From the NCBI GenBank assembly GCA_021817945.1, contig JAKAFL010000017.1, forward strand, positions 1 through 59,729: a DNA stretch of 59,729 nucleotides, read 5' to 3'. Below are positions 41,072 through 50,558 of the stretch, piece after piece. How positions within the stretch are numbered: position 1 is the stretch's first letter; every line of letters starts with the position of its first letter. The DNA comes from a bacterium (lineage in GTDB: Bacteria; Verrucomicrobiota; Verrucomicrobiia; Limisphaerales; UBA11358). Under the pieces are notes generated by a model. It was given only the letters and a program-made list of their open reading frames with translations, had not been told where the DNA came from and made no database searches. Position numbers and translations under genes: made by a program.

Positions 41072-42497
41072 AAAGAGAATTGTTCGTGCGGGAGGCAACG
41101 GCTGGAAAATGGAGTACAAACGAGGATCCCAGGCCCACCTTGCTTTCCACGGAGACTTCTCCCTGGTGCAAGGTCATGATGGTTTTGACAATGGCCAGGC
41201 CCAACCCGGCACCGCCGGATGAACGAGACCTGGATGGGTCAGCCTGATAAAGCCGGTCAAAAATGTGGGGCAAATGAATTTCAGGAATGCCGCAGCCCGT
41301 ATCGGAAACCTGGATGCGGCTTGAACCATCCGGCTGGCCTTTAAGGATCACCTCCACCTTGCCCCCGCGCGAGGTGTGGTTCAAGGCATTTGAAACGAGG
41401 TTGCTCAAGGCCTGCCGGAGCAGCAAGGGATCGGCGGAGACCTCCACATGGCCGCTGCACCGGAGGGAGACCCCGCGATCCTCGGCCAGGGCCTCATAGA
41501 AATCGAACAGGGACTGGACTGCGAGAGTGGCGTTGCAGGGCTGGCGGGAGATGCTGGCCGTGGGACTGTCTGAACGGGCCAAAAACAGGAGGTTGTCAAT
41601 CAGGCGGGAGAGGCGTGCGTATTCCTCAAGGCTGGACTCGATGATCCGGCGGTATTCCTCCGGGGAGCGGCTCTGGGACAAAGCCACGCCAGCCTCACCG
41701 CGAAGGTTGTTGATGGGGGTGCGCAGTTCATGGGCGAGGTCTCCTGAAAACCTGGAGAGACGCCCAAAAGAATCCTGAAGCCGATCCAGCATCCGGTCAA
41801 ACCCCCGCGCCAGGGATTCCAGCTCAGGCGGCCACGAATCGGAGGCGATACGCTCATGCAACTGGCTGGCGCTGATGCGGTCGGTGCTACGGGTCAGTTC
41901 CGCAATGGGACGCATGCCATGGCGGGCCACCCAGGCGCCGGTGACAGCGGAAAAAAGCACTCCAAAGAGAATCGCCCACGCCAGACTGCGCCTGTAATTC
42001 TGGAGGAAGGTTTCCTGCGGGGAAATATCCAAAGCCACCTGAATCTGGCGGGAATGAGGAAGCGCGGGGTCTGCGGAGGCGGCAAGCAATATAAACTTTT
42101 GCCCCCCGTGGAAGCTTTTGCTGGCCAACGCGGATTGATACCGCGGCGGGGCGAGTGTCGCCGGGAAAACAGAAGCGGGCAGAATGGCGCCCATGCCCGG
42201 GGTCTCAATCAGAATGCGGCCATTGGCATCCAAAATCCGGGCGTAGTATTTGGCGAAATGCAATGCGGCCGTCTCCCATTCCACCTCCTCTTGGAGGGAA
42301 TCAGTCCCGGGTCCATTCTGGCCGAGGATGGTTCGCAGCAAACTGATTTTATCCGCCAGAAACTGGCCATCCTCCCGGTGAAGATTGGCGACCAGGGACC
42401 AATGTAAAAACACTGCGGCCAGGAGAAGCATGCCCAAGGCGGACAGGGCGTATAATACGGTAAGCCTGGCGGTGATGGACCAGCGAAGCGCAGTCAT
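41067..42497 (-). CDS. CusS/CopS-like heavy-metal sensor histidine kinase
   Basis: A 476-residue membrane sensor. TM1 is RLTVLYALSALGMLLLAAVFLHW, a periplasmic sensor of about 130 residues follows, and TM2 is LAWAILFGVLFSAVTGAWVARHGM. Next come HAMP, the HisKA phosphoacceptor in FSGDLAHELRTPINNLRGEAGVAL, and the catalytic ATPase with NLVSNALNHT, VSDTGCGIPEIHLPHIFDRLY and GGAGLGLAIVKTIMTLHQG. This architecture is that of the heavy-metal sensor kinase family (CusS, CopS, CzcS). It is 1 nt downstream of the response regulator gene. The signal is probably a periplasmic metal ion, but cannot be read from the sequence. Confidence 0.9.
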   Translation of the reverse strand: MTALRWSITARLTVLYALSALGMLLLAAVFLHWSLVANLHREDGQFLADKISLLRTILGQNGPGTDSLQEEVEWETAALHFAKYYARILDANGRILIETPGMGAILPASVFPATLAPPRYQSALASKSFHGGQKFILLAASADPALPHSRQIQVALDISPQETFLQNYRRSLAWAILFGVLFSAVTGAWVARHGMRPIAELTRSTDRISASQLHERIASDSWPPELESLARGFDRMLDRLQDSFGRLSRFSGDLAHELRTPINNLRGEAGVALSQSRSPEEYRRIIESSLEEYARLSRLIDNLLFLARSDSPTASISRQPCNATLAVQSLFDFYEALAEDRGVSLRCSGHVEVSADPLLLRQALSNLVSNALNHTSRGGKVEVILKGQPDGSSRIQVSDTGCGIPEIHLPHIFDRLYQADPSRSRSSGGAGLGLAIVKTIMTLHQGEVSVESKVGLGSSFVLHFPAVASRTNNSLS

Positions 42498-42498
42498 T

Positions 42499-43170
42499 TC
42501 AGCGTTCCTCCAGGACGTAGCCCACGCCGCGGGCGGTATGGATCAATTTGCGTGGAAACGGGTCATCCACCTTGGCCCTGAGGCGCCTTATGGCCACCTC
42601 CACCACATTGGGGTCGCTGTGGAAATGAATATCCCAAACCTGTTGGGCAATCAGGGTTTTGGAAAGAGGCTCCCCCTGTCGGCGAATGAGGAGTTCGAGC
42701 AGGGCAAATTCCTTGGCGGTGAGGACCAGGGGTTGCCTGGCCCTGAACGCTTTGCGTCGGAGAAGATCCAGGTGCAGGTCCGCCACTTGCAACGCGTCTT
42801 CCTGGCGGGGCGGACCCCTGCGCAACAAAGTCCGCACGCGGGCCAGCAATTCGGAAAAATCGAAGGGTTTGACCAAGTAATCATCCGCACCCAGTTCCAA
42901 ACCACGAACCTTGTCCTGAACCAGGTCGCGGGCCGTGAGAAGGAGAACCGGGGTCTGGCAGCCAGCCTTGCGCATGGAAGAAAGAATGGACCAGCCATCC
43001 AGGCCAGGAAGCATGATGTCGAGAATGACGAGGTCATTAGCCACTTGCAGGGCCTGGTCCAAGCCTTCCGTGCCCGAGGAGAAAACCTCCACGGTAAAAC
43101 CACTCTCCACCAAGCCTTTTTTGAGATAGGCAGCCGTCTTGACCTCATCCTCAATGACCAGGATTCGCAT
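42499..43170 (-). CDS. CusR/CopR-like OmpR-family response regulator
   Basis: A 223-residue response regulator. The receiver begins [25 protein letters not shown], with the phosphoacceptor Asp in [17 protein letters not shown], the Thr in LLLTARD and Lys in [22 protein letters not shown]. The OmpR-type winged helix follows ([58 protein letters not shown]...[10 protein letters not shown]). It forms a pair with the CusS-like kinase and presumably binds the box at 41054-41071 to switch on the efflux genes. Confidence 0.93.
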   Translation of the reverse strand: MRILVIEDEVKTAAYLKKGLVESGFTVEVFSSGTEGLDQALQVANDLVILDIMLPGLDGWSILSSMRKAGCQTPVLLLTARDLVQDKVRGLELGADDYLVKPFDFSELLARVRTLLRRGPPRQEDALQVADLHLDLLRRKAFRARQPLVLTAKEFALLELLIRRQGEPLSKTLIAQQVWDIHFHSDPNVVEVAIRRLRAKVDDPFPRKLIHTARGVGYVLEER

Positions 43171-43291
43171 GGGAAAAAATCATAAGGACGGGAAGACCGT
43201 GGCAGGAGCTAAAAATGATCCTTCTGCTGGATTGCCAGGCGGCAAAGGATTCCGAGGCGGGCCCGATGTGAAATGACGCTTCATGGGTGCT

Positions 43292-46090
43292 TTATGGCTT
43301 GAGCGCCTGCCGGACCATAAGAGCCAGCATATTGGAATCGAAGGGTTTTGTGAGAAAATTAACCCCCATCTCCAGTTTGATGTCCATTCCTGCGATGTCG
43401 GCGCTATAGCCGCTTAAGTAAACAACCCGGAGGGAGGGGCGCTCCGCGAGCAACTGCCGGGCGAGGTCCCTGCCATTGAGCGGGCCGGGCATGACCAAGT
43501 CCGTGATCATCATTTTGATTTCCTGCTGATGATTTTTCCAGACCTCCAGCGCATCTAGGGCATTTTCCGCGTCAAGAATGCGGTAACCGAGGCGCGTCAG
43601 GATGATATGGATGGATTTGCGGACGGCGTTTTCATCCTCCACCAGGAGGATGGTTTCCTGGGAGCCTTTGGGCGTTTCAAGGGAAATCCATCTTGCGCCA
43701 TCCTGGGCGGGGCGGCCCTGGCGTGGAAAAAAGATGCGAAAGCAGGATCCTTTGCGCAACTCGCTGCGCACCTCGATCCAACCCTTGTGCTGCTGAACAA
43801 TGCCAAAAACAGTGGCCAGCCCCAGCCCGGTGCCCTTGCCAATTTCCTTGGTCGTGAAGAAAGGCTCAAAGATGCGTGGAAGATGCTGGGGCGCAATGCC
43901 ACTGCCCGTATCGGAAACGGTGAGACAGACGAAAGAACCCGGCCGCGCCCCCGGACGGCCATGGCAATCCTTTTCACCCAAATCCAGGCTTGAAGTTTCA
44001 ATTGTGATAATCCCCCCATTGGGCATGGCATCGCGGGCATTGACGGTCAGATTCAGGAGAATCTGGTCGAGCATGATGGGGTCGGCCTCGATGAACAGGT
44101 CCTTTTCCTTGAAGCTGAACTCCAGGGAGATTTTTTCGCCCAAGGTGCGGCGGAGCATGCGGGCGATGTTTTCCACGACCTCATTGAGATCAAGAGTCCT
44201 GGGCTGCATGGCCTGCTGACGGCTGAAAAGCAAAAGCTGGCGGGTCAGGTTTGAGGCGCGGGAGGCCGCACTTTCAATTTCTGCGGCAAACTCGAGTTGT
44301 TCCAGGGTAAGGCTGGCCTCGGAGCGAAGCAGCCCTGCCTGGAGTTGGATGACGGCCAGTATGTTGTTAAAGTCGTGAGCCACGCCTCCTGCGAGCTGGC
44401 CAAGGGCCTCCATTTTTTGGGATTGGCGCAATTGCGCCTCCAACTCCCGGTGCAGGGTGATATCATGAAATGCCCAAATCCGGCCATAATGCCGGCCCGA
44501 CTTGTCACGCACGGGGGAGGAATAAAGGTCAAGATAGGTCCCGTCGAGCAATTCCAACTCTTCGCGGCTGATTTTATCAGGCTGCGAATTGAGGGCCTGG
44601 CTTTGCTCCGTGAACCTGCGGGGATTGCGGGTGCGGGCGCTGACAAAATTCATCCACTCCTGGTCATCCCCCTGCCCGGCTATGGCGGGCGGCATTTTCC
44701 ATAATTTGATGAACCGCTGGTTCTGAAGGATTTTCCGGCCAAGGCTGTCCACCACCAGGATGCCATCCGCCGTGGCATCCACCAGCGCCTCGAGGAAGGC
44801 GGATTTCCATTTTAATTCCTCCTCAGCACGCTTGGCCTCGGTGACATCCCTCTGGATCGCCACAAAATGCGTGACAATGCCTTTTTCATTGCGGAGCGGG
44901 GTTATTTGCCATTCCAAGATGAATTCCTCGCCGTTTTTTCGGCGGTTGACGGCCTGTCCCTTGAATGGCTCGCCTCTTTCCAAATTCATGCGCAGACGAT
45001 CCAGCACGGCGCGGTCGGTGCCGGGGCATTGGAGCTTGCGGGGGGTGCAACCAATGATTTCGGCAGGCTCGTAACCGGTCATGCGGGAAAAGGCTGGATT
45101 GACAAAAACCACCTTCGGCCCGGGAAGATTGATCTGGGCATCGGTGATGAGCACCGCTTCCTGGGCCTGGACGACGGCGGATTTCAAGAGCCGCAGCAAT
45201 TCATCCGATTGGATGCGGTCGGTAATGTCGCTGGCAATGGCATAGGTCATCTGGTCTGAGGGGCCATAATTGGCGCGCCATGAAAACCAGCGGATGGACC
45301 CGTCCTTGCACAGGAGACGGTTGACCCATTGGACCGGCGCCCCCGACCGGACCCGGTGCAGCAATTCCTCGCCGGTCAAAGCCTTGTCCTCTGGATGAAC
45401 CAGGGAGAGATAGGCCTGGCCCAGCATTTCCTCCTCGGAGTAGCCCAGCGTGTTCAGACAGGATTGATTAACCCTGGTGATGCAACCCCGGGCATCGGTG
45501 AAAATCATGAGGTCATTGGCAATCTGGAAGAATTTGTAATACTGCTCCCTTTCCAGCTCGGTTTTTCTGCGTTCGGCAATGTCCTGGCGCAGCGCCCGGT
45601 TGCTTTCCTCCAACTGGAGGCTTTTTTCTTCAAGTTTCCGAATCAAGGTTTCGCTGTAAACCTTGAGCAATTCCCGGTCATCTGTTTTTCCAGTCTTGGC
45701 CGATGGAAGGCGTCCGCTGGCCAGATTGCTGCGCACCTCCCGAATCCGGGCAAGAAAATCCTCCGGCTGTGCGGGCTTGAGCACAAAGGCATCCGCCCCG
45801 AGATTGAGGGCCAGCCTTTCATCCTCCGGGTCGGTGTAGGTGGCCGTGTAAACGATGAAGGGCACATTGCGGAGCAGGTCATCGGAGCGGGCCAGGCGCA
45901 GCAGGGTGTAACCGTCCATCACCGGCATGAGGAGGTCGGTGACAACCAGGTCCGGCACGCATTGGCGGGCTTTGACCAGGGCCTCGGCCCCGTGCCGCGC
46001 CGTATCGGTCACGAATCCTTGCCCCTTCAATAACACCTCCAGGTAATAGGCGCTTTCCTCCTTGTCATCCACTATCAGTACGCGGGTCAT
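43292..46090 (-). CDS. hybrid histidine kinase: REC-PAS-PAS-PAS-HisKA-HATPase-REC
   Basis: A 932-residue cytoplasmic hybrid kinase without membrane segments. An N-terminal receiver (1-120; VLIVDDKEESAYYLEVLLKGQGF, Asp in VVTDLLMPVMDG) is followed by a coiled segment and PAS1 (about 185-295). PAS2 (about 305-420) is LOV-like with NPAFSRMTGYEPAEIIGCTPRKLQ, but the photoactive Cys of GxNCRFLQ is Pro here, so light sensing by flavin adduct is not expected. PAS3 (about 425-545) follows. The kinase core has GGVAHDFNNILAVIQ, then VSDTGSGIAPQHLPRIFEPFFTTK and GKGTGLGLATVFGIVQQHKG. A C-terminal receiver (ILLVEDENAVRKS) has Asp in MMITDLVMPG. It overlaps the lone receiver gene by 4 nt. Confidence 0.92.
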   Translation of the reverse strand: MTRVLIVDDKEESAYYLEVLLKGQGFVTDTARHGAEALVKARQCVPDLVVTDLLMPVMDGYTLLRLARSDDLLRNVPFIVYTATYTDPEDERLALNLGADAFVLKPAQPEDFLARIREVRSNLASGRLPSAKTGKTDDRELLKVYSETLIRKLEEKSLQLEESNRALRQDIAERRKTELEREQYYKFFQIANDLMIFTDARGCITRVNQSCLNTLGYSEEEMLGQAYLSLVHPEDKALTGEELLHRVRSGAPVQWVNRLLCKDGSIRWFSWRANYGPSDQMTYAIASDITDRIQSDELLRLLKSAVVQAQEAVLITDAQINLPGPKVVFVNPAFSRMTGYEPAEIIGCTPRKLQCPGTDRAVLDRLRMNLERGEPFKGQAVNRRKNGEEFILEWQITPLRNEKGIVTHFVAIQRDVTEAKRAEEELKWKSAFLEALVDATADGILVVDSLGRKILQNQRFIKLWKMPPAIAGQGDDQEWMNFVSARTRNPRRFTEQSQALNSQPDKISREELELLDGTYLDLYSSPVRDKSGRHYGRIWAFHDITLHRELEAQLRQSQKMEALGQLAGGVAHDFNNILAVIQLQAGLLRSEASLTLEQLEFAAEIESAASRASNLTRQLLLFSRQQAMQPRTLDLNEVVENIARMLRRTLGEKISLEFSFKEKDLFIEADPIMLDQILLNLTVNARDAMPNGGIITIETSSLDLGEKDCHGRPGARPGSFVCLTVSDTGSGIAPQHLPRIFEPFFTTKEIGKGTGLGLATVFGIVQQHKGWIEVRSELRKGSCFRIFFPRQGRPAQDGARWISLETPKGSQETILLVEDENAVRKSIHIILTRLGYRILDAENALDALEVWKNHQQEIKMMITDLVMPGPLNGRDLARQLLAERPSLRVVYLSGYSADIAGMDIKLEMGVNFLTKPFDSNMLALMVRQALKP

Positions 46091-46476
46091 GATTGGCTTG
46101 GGGGGTTGGAGTGCAAATACCGGTGGATTTCCGCCACGAACGTTTCGGGGTTGATGGGCTTTTCAATATAGCCGTCGCACCCTGCGGCAAGGCAGCGTTC
46201 GCGGTCTCCGACCATGGCGTGGGAGGTGACAGCGACGATGGGCACGGCTTGAAGCAGGGGAATCACCCGCAGCGCCCTGGCCACGGTGTAACCATCCATG
46301 ACGGGCAGTTGAATATCCAGCAAGATCAGGTGGGGTTGAAGTCGTACAGCCAGCTCCAGCGCCTCGCGCCCATCGGCGGCCGGCACAACCTTGTGGCCAT
46401 GCTGCTGCAAGAGAAAAGTGGCGAGATAACGGTTCTGGACATTGTCCTCCACGAGTAAAATGGTGGCTCCGGTCAT
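46087..46476 (-). CDS. single-domain response regulator (receiver)
   Basis: A 129-residue CheY-like receiver with no output domain. It reads ATILLVEDNVQNRYLATFLLQQHGHKVVPAADGREAL, Asp in LILLDIQLPVMDGYTVARAL, the Thr/Ser region VAVTSHAM and the Lys in GYIEKPINPETFV. It is of the DivK-like type often used in phosphorelays. The start at 46476 is chosen because the ATG overlaps the upstream kinase stop (ATGA); the frame from 46533 runs into that gene. It likely shuttles phosphate between the two large kinases. Confidence 0.93.
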   Translation of the reverse strand: MTGATILLVEDNVQNRYLATFLLQQHGHKVVPAADGREALELAVRLQPHLILLDIQLPVMDGYTVARALRVIPLLQAVPIVAVTSHAMVGDRERCLAAGCDGYIEKPINPETFVAEIHRYLHSNPPSQS

Positions 46477-49034
46477 TTTTGAAAATGGGGTTGGCACGGC
46501 AGAACAACCGTGAACTCGCTGCCGATGCTCCACTGGCTGGCGACGGATATTTCCCCGCCAAGCAACTCCACCAGCCTGCGGCTGATGGCCAGGCCCAGGC
46601 CAGTTCCCTCGAATTGGCGCGTGGTTCCACTGTCCAATTGGTGAAAGGGCAGGAACAGGTTCTTGAGCTCTTCCTGTTTCATACCAATGCCTGTATCGGA
46701 CACGCGAATGCGCAAGGCCTGGAGGGTGAAAGAGCGCCCGGGAGGCGTCCAGTGTGAAAGCATTTCTGACTGCAATGTCACATTTCCGTGGTCGGTGAAT
46801 TTGACGGCATTGGAGAGCAGATTGATCAACACCTGTTCAAATCGGCGCTGGTCGCTGAACATTTCGGCGGGCGCCTGGACGAATTGGACGCGGAGTTCCA
46901 GGTGTTTGCGTTCGGCGAGCGGGCGGATCAGGGCCAATACACGCTCCAATGACTGAGCGAGGTTGAAGGGCGCCAAGCGGACCTCAAGCTGACCCGCCTC
47001 GATTTTGGAAATATCCAGCACGTCATTGATCAGCTCCAAAAGGTGCCGCGCGCTGTTGCTCACCATGCCCAGTTGCTTGGTTTGCTCGTCATTCAGGGAA
47101 CCGGCCAATCCCTGCAACAGAATGCCTGTAAAGCCAATGATGGAGTTCAGCGGCGTGCGAAGCTCATGAGACATGGTGGCCAGGAACGCGGATTTGAGCT
47201 GGTCTGCGGATTCCGCCTTTTGCAGGGCGGATTGCAATTCACGGGTGCGCTCCGCCACCTCCATCTCAAGCGTCTGGTTGAGCACCCTCAATGCCTGCTC
47301 TGCCTGGCGCTGTTGCGTGATATCGGTGCCCACGCTGAGGATTTCCGTGATTTCCCTCCGCTCACCCTGAATGATCCGGTTGGTCCAGGAAATCCACACC
47401 CGGCTTCCGTCCCGGCGAATGTTTTCATTGGTGTTTTGCTGGAACGCGGCAGGATCCGCGCAAATGTTTTTCATCAGGCTTTCCAGGTCGCGCCCCGTGC
47501 TCTCACGTATTGGAACGAGGGTTCCCATGACATTGCGGCCCAGAAGTTCGGCGGCGGAATATCCAAAAAAACGCTGGCCAAATTCATTGATGAAGGTGAT
47601 TTCACCGCGGATGTTCCATCGCACAATGATGCTGTTGGCCAGTTCCACCAGTTCACGATACTTAAGCTCGCTTTGCTGCAAGGCGGACTCCATTCGTTTG
47701 CGTTCCGAGATGTCCACCCCCACCCCCACCAGGCAGGGCCTGCCCCCAAACAGAATCCGGTGGCCGGTGAAAAAATAAGGCGTGGAGCTGCCATTTTTGG
47801 AGCAAAAAGAGGCTTCGGCGGATGCATCGCCCGTTTCAAAAACCCGCATAATCCGCTGGCGCACCATTTCCCGGTCTTTTTCCTCAATGAAATCCAAAGG
47901 ATGCATGCCGCTGATTTCTGCGGCGGAATAGCCCGAAATCATCTCAAAATTCCGGTTCCACCGGATAAAACGCCCGGTGTCATCGTAAAAATAAAGAATC
48001 CCGGGAAGGCTCTCGATCATGGTTTTGGAGAACTGCCGCTCGCTCTCGGCCATTCTCTCTGAAATCTCGCGCCGTTCCCTTTCGGCAAAGGCCTCGAGGG
48101 CAAATGAAATGTCACCTGCCGCCTCCTCCAGCAGGTTGATTTCCTGGTCCCGGAAATACCATGGGTCACTGGAATAAACAGTAAGGGTGCCACAGACCGT
48201 TCCGATCTGGCGGATTGGGAAGGAGGCCGAGGAACTGAACCCAAACCGTTCCAGTTCGCTGCGCCAGACCTGGGTCGTGGGATTGTGCAACATGTCATTG
48301 CAAATGGATGGCTGGCCCAGCCTGTAAGCGCGTCCGGTGGGTCCGCGACCCTTGACCTGGTCATCTGCAAAAATCTCCACGTCCTTGAGGTAATCAACTC
48401 CCTGGCCACCCGTCGCCACAGGCAAAATCCTGCGGGTGCCCTCATCCATCCGGCCCACCCACGCCATTTGAAAGCCGCCGAATTCCACCAGCACCTTGCA
48501 GACTTTATCAAACAAATCCTGCCTCGAAGAGGCCATCACAATGGATTGGTTGATCTGGCTTAATGCCGCGTAGAGGCGCGTAAGCCGTTCGAACTCGGCA
48601 TTTTGCTCCTTCTGAAAAGTTATGTCCCTGGCGATCTTGGAAACACCCACCACCCCGCCAAGAGCATCCCTGATGGGTGAAGCCGTAACGGAAACATGAA
48701 TCAAACGACCATCCTTGCGAACCCGTTCGGTTTCAAAGGTTTCCACCTTGAGCCCCTGCCGGATGCGGGCAAGCAGGGATTCCTCTTCATGCATCCGGCT
48801 CTTTGGGATGATCTTCCGGATGGACTTGCCAATCATCTCCTCAGCCGGGTAGCCAAACAAACTTTCAGCCCCCTCATTCCAGTCGGTGACGATTCCCTCA
48901 AGGTCCTTGGCCACGATGGCATCTTGGGAATCCCGAACGATGGCAGCCAGCCGCGCATGAACAATGGCCGAATCCCTGACACGGTCCGCCCCGCCTTGGG
49001 GCTCATGAATGGATTTCCCGGAATTCATTTTCAT
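46473..49034 (-). CDS. multi-PAS/GAF sensor histidine kinase
   Basis: An 853-residue soluble kinase. PAS1 (about 25-145) has AIVRDSQDAIVAKDLEGIVTDWNEGAESLFGYPAEEMIGKSI. A GAF domain (about 155-325) has AALSQINQSIVMASSRQDLFDKVCKVLVEFGGF and FPIRQIGTVCGTLTVYSS. PAS2 follows (about 335-450), then PAS3 (about 455-575). A coiled linker leads to HisKA with FLATMSHELRTPLNSIIGFTGILLQG and HATPase with NLLSNAVKFTDHG, VSDTGIGM and EGTGLGLAISRRLVELLGG. It has no membrane segment and no own receiver; the next two genes supply receivers. It is transcribed divergently from the sugar operon at 49431. The stimulus is unknown. Confidence 0.92.
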   Translation of the reverse strand: MKMNSGKSIHEPQGGADRVRDSAIVHARLAAIVRDSQDAIVAKDLEGIVTDWNEGAESLFGYPAEEMIGKSIRKIIPKSRMHEEESLLARIRQGLKVETFETERVRKDGRLIHVSVTASPIRDALGGVVGVSKIARDITFQKEQNAEFERLTRLYAALSQINQSIVMASSRQDLFDKVCKVLVEFGGFQMAWVGRMDEGTRRILPVATGGQGVDYLKDVEIFADDQVKGRGPTGRAYRLGQPSICNDMLHNPTTQVWRSELERFGFSSSASFPIRQIGTVCGTLTVYSSDPWYFRDQEINLLEEAAGDISFALEAFAERERREISERMAESERQFSKTMIESLPGILYFYDDTGRFIRWNRNFEMISGYSAAEISGMHPLDFIEEKDREMVRQRIMRVFETGDASAEASFCSKNGSSTPYFFTGHRILFGGRPCLVGVGVDISERKRMESALQQSELKYRELVELANSIIVRWNIRGEITFINEFGQRFFGYSAAELLGRNVMGTLVPIRESTGRDLESLMKNICADPAAFQQNTNENIRRDGSRVWISWTNRIIQGERREITEILSVGTDITQQRQAEQALRVLNQTLEMEVAERTRELQSALQKAESADQLKSAFLATMSHELRTPLNSIIGFTGILLQGLAGSLNDEQTKQLGMVSNSARHLLELINDVLDISKIEAGQLEVRLAPFNLAQSLERVLALIRPLAERKHLELRVQFVQAPAEMFSDQRRFEQVLINLLSNAVKFTDHGNVTLQSEMLSHWTPPGRSFTLQALRIRVSDTGIGMKQEELKNLFLPFHQLDSGTTRQFEGTGLGLAISRRLVELLGGEISVASQWSIGSEFTVVLPCQPHFQK

Positions 49035-49430
49035 GAATCAAACACCAGAACCACCAACTTGGACATCACCTCACCTTATAGTCCAGACCGATGATAGTCA
49101 GAAGATTATGCCAAATTGGGAAATTTGTCAACGAGGGCAGGCCATAAAAGCCGTGGCCCGGCGCCCCAAGGAGGGGGAATTCCAAAAAAACTCATCATTG
49201 CCGCGTCAACACGCAACAAAAGCAAAGGTTTGAATATCATTTTATGCAATTAATAGGTCATTAATTGAATTTTAAACAGGCACTCTTTTGGCCATGTTTA
49301 CGGCAACAAAAGCCCATGACTGAATCAACATGCCACTCCGGGCGATTTCGGACCGTCCCGGTTGTTTTTCCCTGCCGTCTGGATGGGCGGGCCAGGGTGG
49401 TTAAGACGGGCAGGCGCTATTCATGATCCC
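49035..49430. promoter_or_regulatory. divergent control region between the sensor-kinase operon and the sugar operon
   Basis: This 396-bp spacer has no supported gene. It includes an AT-rich core (about 49230-49290) with the inverted repeat at 49247-49267. It probably contains promoters for both divergent transcripts; -10/-35 boxes cannot be fixed convincingly by eye. Confidence 0.5.
49247..49267. promoter_or_regulatory. inverted repeat, putative operator upstream of the sugar operon
   Basis: CAATTAAT-AGGTC-ATTAATTG is a perfect 8-5-8 dyad, and the arms extend by three further bases with one mismatch. It lies 164 bp upstream of the transporter start and about 210 bp from the kinase start. 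No regulator gene for the sugar operon is seen in the window, so its binder is unknown. Confidence 0.55.
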
Positions 49431-50495
49431 ATGATCCCGGCCAATCCGATTTTAGGGACAGGGCTGCACGCGATTGGGGCGGCTTTTGCCGCCCTGTGCT
49501 ACACGCCGCAAAGGCGGGTAAAAGGCTGGTCGTGGCAAAGTTACTGGTTGATCCAGGCGAGTGTGTGCTGGTTTTTGCTTCCGATCCTGGGCGCGTGGCT
49601 GACCGTGCCGGACTTGGGCCGGGTTTTGCTGGAATCGCCCCGGGGCTGCATGGAGACCTGTTTCGTCCTGGGGGCGGCATATGGCGTTGGTGGAACGGCC
49701 TTTGGAATTGCCATCCGCCACATTGGGTTTTCCCTTACGTACGCGATTGCGGTGGGATTATCCACGGTCTTGGGCACGTTGACCCCACCCCTGATCAACG
49801 GGGACCTGCCCCGCCTCATGAGCCAGGCGGGGGCCGGGTGGGTCATGGGGGGAATCGCCACGGGAATAGCCGGAATAAGCTTGGCGGGACTTGCGGGGCG
49901 GATGAAGGAGAAGGACCTGAGTTCAACGGCGGGGCTTGGCGGTTTTTCACTGGCCAAGGGGCTTTTGTTGTCGCTTCTGGCAGGGGTGTTGTCTGCGGTT
50001 TACGGCCTGTCCCTGGCAGCGGGCGAACCCATTGCCCGGGTGGCGGCGGCCCATGGCGCCGGGGTGTTTCAAGGCAACGTGGTGTATATCTTTGCCAACA
50101 CCGGCGCTTTTGTGTCTGCGGGTTTTTATTGCATGTGGCTGCATTTTCGGCATGGGACACTCTCAGAGATGGTGGAATTGCCCGCTGGAAATGAGACATC
50201 CAGGCTGCCTGTGAATTGGTCCATGGCGTTGCTGACGGGGGTTTTATGGTATGGTCAATTTTTCTTTTACAACCTCGGCCATGTTCACATGGGTTCGTAT
50301 CAATTCACGAGCTGGGCCATTCACATGATCATGCTTATTTTGTTCAGCATCGTGGTGGGTTTTCTCCTGAACGAATGGCACGGCGCCCGGCGGTTCACCC
50401 GCATCGTGGTGGGTTTGGCTTTTGGCGTGCTGGCCTGCGCCGTTTTATTCTTAACATACGGAAACCGGATGGGGGAACTGGCCGGACACCATTAG
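49431..50495 (+). CDS. RhaT-like sugar:proton symporter
   Basis: A 354-residue inner-membrane transporter of the L-rhamnose-H+ transport family (RhaT, DMT superfamily). It starts PILGTGLHAIGAAFAALCYTPQRRVKGWSWQSYWLIQASVCWFLLPILGAWLTVPDL and continues GAAYGVGGTAFGIAIRHIGFSLTYAIAVGLSTVLGTLTPPL, matching the RhaT pattern. Ten membrane helices are evident; the loop QFFFYNLGHVHMGSYQFTSWAIHM is also typical. The start at 49431 gives the usual short N-terminus; the frame from 49362 adds unrelated residues. Because the neighbours differ from a rhamnose operon (no rhaABD), the cargo may be a related 6-deoxy or methylated sugar. Confidence 0.85.
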   Translation: MIPANPILGTGLHAIGAAFAALCYTPQRRVKGWSWQSYWLIQASVCWFLLPILGAWLTVPDLGRVLLESPRGCMETCFVLGAAYGVGGTAFGIAIRHIGFSLTYAIAVGLSTVLGTLTPPLINGDLPRLMSQAGAGWVMGGIATGIAGISLAGLAGRMKEKDLSSTAGLGGFSLAKGLLLSLLAGVLSAVYGLSLAAGEPIARVAAAHGAGVFQGNVVYIFANTGAFVSAGFYCMWLHFRHGTLSEMVELPAGNETSRLPVNWSMALLTGVLWYGQFFFYNLGHVHMGSYQFTSWAIHMIMLILFSIVVGFLLNEWHGARRFTRIVVGLAFGVLACAVLFLTYGNRMGELAGHH

Positions 50496-50558
50496 CGCCA
50501 ATCTGGAGAGACAATTTTAAATTTTGAAAAGCCCTGCGAAAACCGCCCAATCAAGTTT

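Noticed and set aside
44990-45120. LOV photoreceptor in the hybrid kinase
   Set aside because: The position of the adduct-forming Cys in the GxNCRFLQ motif is Pro, so blue-light photochemistry is not supported.
49431-50495. Calling the locus a standard L-rhamnose operon
   Set aside because: RhaT-like transport is present, but rhaA, rhaB, rhaD and rhaS/R-type genes are absent, and the oxygenase fusion does not belong to that pathway.
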